Origin: Mesocentrotus franciscanus
Lineage: Eukaryota > Echinodermata > Echinoidea > Camarodonta > Strongylocentrotidae
Length of the DNA stretch: 64,000 nt
Direction of reading: 5' to 3'
Assembly: GCA_037976565.1 (NCBI GenBank)
Contig: CP137675.1
Location: forward strand, 13,348,534-13,412,533
Shown one piece after another: positions 58,280-64,000 of the stretch. The notes under the pieces are model-generated. The model ran no database searches. It saw nothing but the letters and a program-made list of their open reading frames with translations, and had not been told where the DNA came from. The translations under genes were made by a program, and so were the position numbers. Numbering within the stretch: position 1 is the first letter of the stretch; the number at the start of each line of letters is the position of its first letter.

Positions 58280-58443
58280 AGTTTATGTTCATGATTATGT
58301 TATTATTATTATTATTATTATATCTATATTTTTGTAACTATTGTTTCTTATCATGTTTAACAGGGCCTCATGGAAGTCCACCATTTTTTGTGATAATGAG
58401 TCACCCTGTCTAAATATCAGAAATAAATAAATAAATAAATAAA
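58280..58443 (+). mobile_element. LINE 3' tail
   Basis: ATT microsatellite, then GGGCCTCATGGAAGTCCACC and CCTGTCTAAATATCAGAAAT, ending (AAAT)n. Confidence 0.7.
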
Positions 58444-59000
58444 AGGGGATGGAGAGCTATAATGTTTAAATTGTTTTCTCAATCAGTGAATTTGTTTATG
58501 AACTTTTAAAAGTATATGTTGCCTTTTTTCAAAGTGTAATACATACGGATTTAAAAACTAATCACCGTCTATACTATAATGTTATATTAAGATATTATAA
58601 ATATGCAACAACATTGTGCCCGACTCGATTGAGTGCCCCCACTCGGATAATGAATACGTCGACTGCCTGGGCTGGTGTCTAGTGACAGTTTGCAGATACA
58701 AACCCTTTTCATTCTTTTTACAAATTTGGCGTACCAAATATCTTACTTGTTCATTGATGAGTACATAATCATAATATTGTGTATTAAATAAAAATTTTAT
58801 TGAATATAATTTAGCGTTAATTGAAGAAAAGGAAGCCTTTTATGTATTTTATTATTTCCTGCATCCTATTTGCAAAGGTTAGAGTTTGTCTTTGTAGACT
58901 ACATTCCAAGCAAGCGATAACGCATGTATTTGGCATTAAATTGCTTGTACTGCATGGATAATTTCAGCTGCAAATGAAACGGAGTTAGAAAGAGTGAGCT

Positions 59001-60579
59001 CTCATGTCGCTGCCTTCTCTAAGTATACGACTTAATCCATATCACTCTAAAAGTATTATTCTCGAAAAAACCTTCAATCATGATAATAAGACCCTTTGAC
59101 TATACTTTACCTTTGTTATGATTAAAGAGAAGGTTCATTGATTATAAAAACTAACTTTATTGTCATTATTGCATAGGTGACACTTTGATTTGACAAGGTT
59201 ATCAAAATTCAATGCTTGGAAACATTCGAAGTAATGATTATTATGAATTACAAGACGCTAAATAAAGCCCCGGCATAGCACCTGAAATGCTCTCTGATCG
59301 CTGCTGAGATGTGTGACGTCACAAGCAGACGATGTCCCATGCCATCTCACACATTTTCAGTGCTTCTTTCGTCATCTTCTCTTCAGTTATTTCTCTTACT
59401 TCACTACCGTCAGGCTAAATGTTTAATCTATTGCCTCACTCTAAACCCCGCGCATGGTATTATTTTGATGGAAAATGCAGCGATAAAAAAATAAAGGAAT
59501 CTTTCGCTTGTAAACAAAATAAGACGCCATTGTATTTTCAGCTGCATACACCGCGGTATGTTCGGCGTTTCAAGAGGGAACAAATGCGTTCATGCTATCA
59601 TTCCGGGAGGTTTTAAGTTTGAAAGTGTGGTTTCTTTGATTGTTCATTAACCCCTATCCTGTGTATTTACAAACAAAATAATTTAGTTATCAGAATCGGT
59701 TTCATATCCCTTTTTGAATGGTGTAAAATTCCATCACATTTATATACACTAAACTCATTATGATTTGAGAAATAATAGCATTGCAATTATGTTCATTCTT
59801 TATGGGATGTCGTCTGCTTGGGCAGGATTGGTTCATATTGTGACTGCATTAAAACATCGTTATTTTTCTGGCGAATCTCTCGCATATCCCAGATGCTACG
59901 GAGGTGGTTTTATTTGTATTTTTATAAATCACCCGATATGTAGTTGACCCAAAACTTGTACGATGGCCATCTGTTAGCTTACCATTTTCTAGTAATACGT
60001 TATTTGCCATATTTGTGATTTTCTTTGAACCCACACTTTAAGCGTGTTTTGTGATATGCACTTATCACAATATAGGGATAACATTACAAAATGGTATTCG
60101 AGGCGCGCCAGGGGGGGGGGGATCATATTTGTCATGACAATAAAAGTCCATAATTTTATTTACATTTGGCCTTACATTTCCTTCCACAGTCAGCAGAGTT
60201 CATAGTGCGCTTGTTAAAAGTGAATTTCGATGATTTTCGTGAATTTACCCATTCCCCCAATGGTAATTGTATGTTAACTTGAGTAGGTCTATACAGTGCG
60301 TATAAAAAGTACACACTTTAAAAAATCCTCTAAAATTGTTTTTTCATGATATCTGCATGAATTTTTTTTCATAGGAAAAGGGTGAGAATCTCTTCAGTTG
60401 AACGTCAATAACAGTATTGACATTATTTTTACGCTTGAGTCAGTTGAGTGAACACTAGCTAATTTCGAAAAACTTATTTTTCGAAAAAGTATATTTTTTA
60501 AAATTGGTTTTCGCATAATATGCTTCAGCCTTGGATTTGATCAAAGTGCAAATCAAGAGGTTATTGCATAAGTTATGTT
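59001..60579. other. No gene recognised
   Basis: AT-rich, with G run at 60111-60120. Short frames (such as 59419-59616) lack recognisable domains. Located at the right breakpoint of the inversion. Confidence 0.55.
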
Positions 60580-60743
60580 AACTCTTAATAACCGATTTGA
60601 ACTATACTGGGTCCATTGTTATTTGTTATTTATATAAATGATATTTATTTATTGAAACCTCTTCACTCTTAAATTTTATCATCTTTGCTGATGATACCAG
60701 TATTTCTTATTCCCATAAAAACTTGAATACGCTCATAACGCGG

Positions 60744-60785
60744 TTAAACCAGGGAGATGATAGGATATCATCTCCCTGGTTAAAC
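60744..60785. repeat. 30-bp palindrome between TTAAAC direct repeats
   Basis: 60750-60779 is a palindrome (CAGGGAGATGATA arm, TATCATCTCCCTG arm) with TTAAAC at 60744-60749 and 60780-60785. The extra 36 nt keep the LINE frame open. Confidence 0.85.
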
Positions 60786-61699
60786 TGTGAATTAATGGAA
60801 ATCTCTAGGTGGTTTAAATCTAATAAATTGTCATTAAATCTTAGTAAAGCCAATTTCATTTATTTTAAAAAGACTAACGTACATGATATAAGGAATTGTA
60901 ATATTGAGATTGATGGCTTGCCTCTCATTGAAAAACAATCTGTAAAATATTTAGGAGTCACTATTGATTCTCATCTCAATTTTAATGAGCATATACTTAA
61001 TATACATACATCAGTATCGAGGAATATTGGAATACTGTATAAGTTAAAACGATTTCTTTCTGAAAGGTCTATGATTATATTATACAATTCTCTAATTTTA
61101 TTACCTGTGATATATTGTAACATTGTGTGGGGTAATTGTAGTTTAACAAGAATTAATTCCTTATTTTTACTTCAAAAGAGAGCGATTCGCATGATCACTA
61201 ACTCTCATTATATATCACACACGGAACCTTTATTTCATCGTTAAAAACATTAAAAATACAAGATATTTACATTTTTCAGACAAGCATTTTTATGTATAAA
61301 TATTCTCATAATCAACTGCCATCCCTATTTCACAACATCTACAGTTTAAACCCAAACATTCACACATACCCCACCCGTTGTTCAAGAAATTATCACTTAG
61401 AAAATCCTAAAATACTTTTAGACCAAAAGTCAGTAAGACATCATGGACCAGATGTTTGGAACTCCTTACCAAATTCAATGAGGCATTGTTCATCTCTCTA
61501 TTCTTTTAAAGCATCTCTTAAAAAACTCTCATTTCGAAGTATCTACATAACTGATTTCAACTTGCAGTAGGCAATTATCATTGATATCTCAAATTTTGGT
61601 CACATTGCAACTCATTTTTGGAAATTTTGTTTTCTATTTCGTATTCTTGGATATATTTATTGAAAAGGCTACATTTGTTTTAACTCCACCATACAACAT

Positions 61700-61850
61700 A
61701 AAGCTACATGCACACGTTACACACACATACAAACACACACGCTCACGCGCACATGCACACACACACTCACGGACATACACACCCACACACACACACACAC
61801 TCACGCAATATACACTTACACAACACACTCACAACTCATACACAAATGTT
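61700..61850. repeat. CA-rich microsatellite
   Basis: Interrupted (CA)n; open frames across it on both strands are artefacts. Confidence 0.9.
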
Positions 61851-62185
61851 TAAACACTTTTTCATTTTAAGTTTTTACCTTAAGATTTTTGTTTTTTTGA
61901 GACCGCCATCCTCGTCAAGCATCGCTTATGATTCCGGTCTCCTGCACTTTGTCAACAAATAGTTTGGATAATACTTCAAATTTATGATAATATGTTATGG
62001 AAATATTAAGTTTCGTTATTTTATGCACATATTTAAAAAAAAAAAAAAGGAAAAGCATTTTGACACGAAGTAATTATTGTTTGTATATGTGGTATTATAC
62101 CTTACATTTATATGTTCTTTGTAATTCAGTTATATTATATTTGGAAAAAAGCAGAAATAAAATCAAAATCAAATCAAACTATCAT

Positions 62186-62944
62186 TTGATCTTGAATCCT
62201 ATACCTAACTGTACATACCCCGTGGCGTACCCAAAAATTGATAAAAGAGAGGGGCGGCATTTTCCCCAGACAGTCAATGTATTTGGTCAGGCCTTTTCTT
62301 GTGCCCCCATATCAAGTTTCACAGAGTCTTACCTGGCCCTTCAAAGAGAATCTACACCAGCTTCACTGCCAACTTACCATCAACACATCCGTCATTACAG
62401 GTGATGTCTTTCCAGCACGGATCATCTACATCAATACCCATTTTTGTTTGAATAGTGTTGGAATGATTGAATGCAGGGACAGGAAAGGACCCTTACATTT
62501 ACACGTTTTATTCCTTAAATTTCAATAATTCAATATCTTAAAGTCATACGACCCAATAAGCAAGGTGTTGCATGGTGAATTAGAAATTTAGGAAAGAGAA
62601 AAAAATTATTGACAAAGATAATGCTTCGTATTTTTTCAATTGAACATGGGTGTGAAAGATATCGGCATGCCTTACACTGCATGTTTTCCACATGCTTCAG
62701 ACAGCAACAGATGGAAGAGTTGTTTCAAACAAAGGAAACAAATTACTCTCTTTTAACGAAATTGAACAAATTGTGTACATAACTATTTTGTCAAAAAAAA
62801 TTGCTTAGTACAGAAATAGAAAGTCATGGCATAAAATTCATTAATCTGCAATGTTATGTGCGTGTGTGTCACGCGTGAGTGTGGGTGTATGTCACTATGG
62901 GTGCGTATGGGGGCGTTAATCGTGCATGACTGCAGATGTAAGGT
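62186..62944. other. Short dispersed repeat, then no gene
   Basis: 62195-62310 (GTGGCGTACCCAAAAATTGA, AGAGAGGGGCGGCAT) repeats 57405-57520 and, inverted, 24780-24920. The remainder to 62944 shows nothing recognisable. Confidence 0.65.
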
Positions 62945-64000
62945 CAAAGATCATCTGATGGCTCAAATCAATTGTTGATAATTAATAGAAAAACTGCAAT
63001 TGATACCCAATATGCACTTTGCTCAACTTCAAGACTTTTTTGCGCAAACCACCTTTCGCAAGATTTCGAAATTAGACAGTGCTTACTCAAGCATATTATA
63101 TTGTTAACGGTTTTTTAATGCCATCCGATTGAATAGACCTTCAAACATACTTTCGTAGAAAAAAAATCATGTAGATATCATGAAATGATAATTTCGGAAA
63201 ATATTGTCAAAGTGTTTACTCTTTTGTATATTCAGTGTTATCTTCCTCGCTGATCTAGAGCACTTTTGATTGGTCCTCCTCACTTAAAACGTTTTCTTTC
63301 CACATCTCTCAGTCTTATAACGTTATATTTTATGGCTTGAAAAAAGAAAAAAAAATAGTGCTATATATATAGCCAGTTTAATGTTTAATGACATTGCTTC
63401 AGCCAAGTGGGTAGAATGGGGAATAATTATTTTGGTGGACATTTTGAATCCGATTGTTTTATATCAAAGATTATAGTGGACTAAACCTTTTGTTATTTAT
63501 CTTATCGCTCGTTAATCAAATTGGATTCAGTAATAAGGAGATATAACATTTGCTTACTATTCAAATAACAACAATCCACACGTCTAAATTTTTAAAAAAT
63601 GAATGACAAAAGAAAAAGATTAAAGACCCATGTATTTGAAAATGCTTAACAGATAAACTAAAGGTTTTATTTCTTTTACAATCAGAAAATGAAAAAAGAT
63701 ACAGATTTATTTATCATAGTACAATATTTGCGTATTACACACAGGAATTCGATACATCGAAATAAAACAATTTTTTATCGTTGAAAGACGTTTTTCGTTT
63801 GTTTCACATCCAGTTTCATATTATTAGATCATTACACACATAATAGGTTTTTCCTTTGTATTATCCCCTAAGTCAATCTTGACATGCATAGGCAAATTTG
63901 AAACATATGCATGGAAGAATTTACATTCATCAGTTGCAGATAGATGGACGGCACATGATGCATTGAAAAATAAATCCATGAAGACCTATTAATTATTACA
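62945..64000. other. Paralogous block, direct copy of 25610-26960
   Basis: Restores unit 1 order after the inverted segment and runs off the right edge. No gene. Confidence 0.75.

Larger units (their letters stand above)
57365..59000. other. Inverted paralogous piece (reverse of about 24390-24980) with later insertions
   Basis: Starts near CCTATGCCTCCGATATCTTA and ends GCATGTATTTGGCATT. It is interrupted by a pogo-type MITE, a LINE tail, and a direct duplication (57815-57972 and 58490-58613). Confidence 0.75.
60580..62185 (+). pseudogene. LINE E, reverse transcriptase to C-terminus, 5' truncated
   Basis: Pieces: GSILGPLLFVIYINDIYLL, FADDTSISYSHKN (after a frameshift near 60690), then SRWFKSNKLSLNLSKANFIY and VKYLGVTIDSHLNFNEHI. 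Next are LYKLKRFLSERSMIILYNSL, HHGPDVWNSLPNSMRHCSSL and SFKASLKKLSF. A stop near 61244 divides the end. A 3' region with a CA repeat and AAATCAAAATCAAATCAAA tail closes the element. The catalytic FADD is present, but the frame is broken on both sides. Confidence 0.85.

Noticed and set aside
61581..61962. His/Thr-rich frames
   Set aside because: Translation of a CA microsatellite.

Overview
The window looks like intron-rich, repeat-dense, AT-rich DNA from a deuterostome invertebrate, most likely an echinoderm and perhaps a sea urchin. The grounds are tandem SRCR exons with GT-AG boundaries, many non-LTR retrotransposon fragments, Harbinger, Tc1, Mutator-like and MITE elements, and no bacterial gene organisation. 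Amphioxus is a less likely alternative. The species call is inference.

Host genes: eleven SRCR (scavenger receptor cysteine-rich) domain exons lie on the minus strand in two clusters. Cluster 1 (exons at 291, 2797, 5272, 6214 and 7023) is the 3' part of a gene running off the left edge. Cluster 2 (32033, 33025, 38207, 39160, 40327, 41409) is followed by a transmembrane and cytoplasmic-tail terminal exon at 31027-31241, so it reads as a type I membrane receptor with at least six SRCR domains. Ten of the eleven exons are exactly 324 nt and phase 1-1, so they can be duplicated or skipped without shifting the frame. No signal-peptide exon or promoter was identified for either gene.

Duplicated architecture: the window holds two paralogous units. 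Unit 1 runs from the left edge to about 27 kb. Unit 2 runs from about 31 kb to the right edge. Each has, in order, an SRCR cluster, a foldback repeat (7854-8365 and 43024-43507), a shared flank, and a long non-coding block (20.46-26.96 kb; 48.8-64 kb). Comparing them shows which mobile elements arrived after the duplication. It also shows one inversion in unit 2, covering the part that matches about 24.39-25.58 kb.

Mobile elements specific to unit 1 include a nearly intact 5.3 kb PIF/Harbinger element (9890-15213), two degraded LINEs (15.4-20.46 kb) and a 1.2 kb element with GGTGGTCTGT ends (22880-24064). A candidate solo LTR (29516-30660) lies between the units. Unit 2 carries a LINE with nested insertions inside an SRCR intron (33790-37908), a tRNA-derived SINE, paired MITEs, a 1.5 kb solo LTR with three hairpins, and a 2.65 kb Mutator-like foldback element inside a LINE fragment. 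It also has a mariner-type MITE, a Tc1 element, a pogo-type MITE and a LINE at 60.6-62.2 kb. All transposase and reverse transcriptase reading frames seen here are broken.
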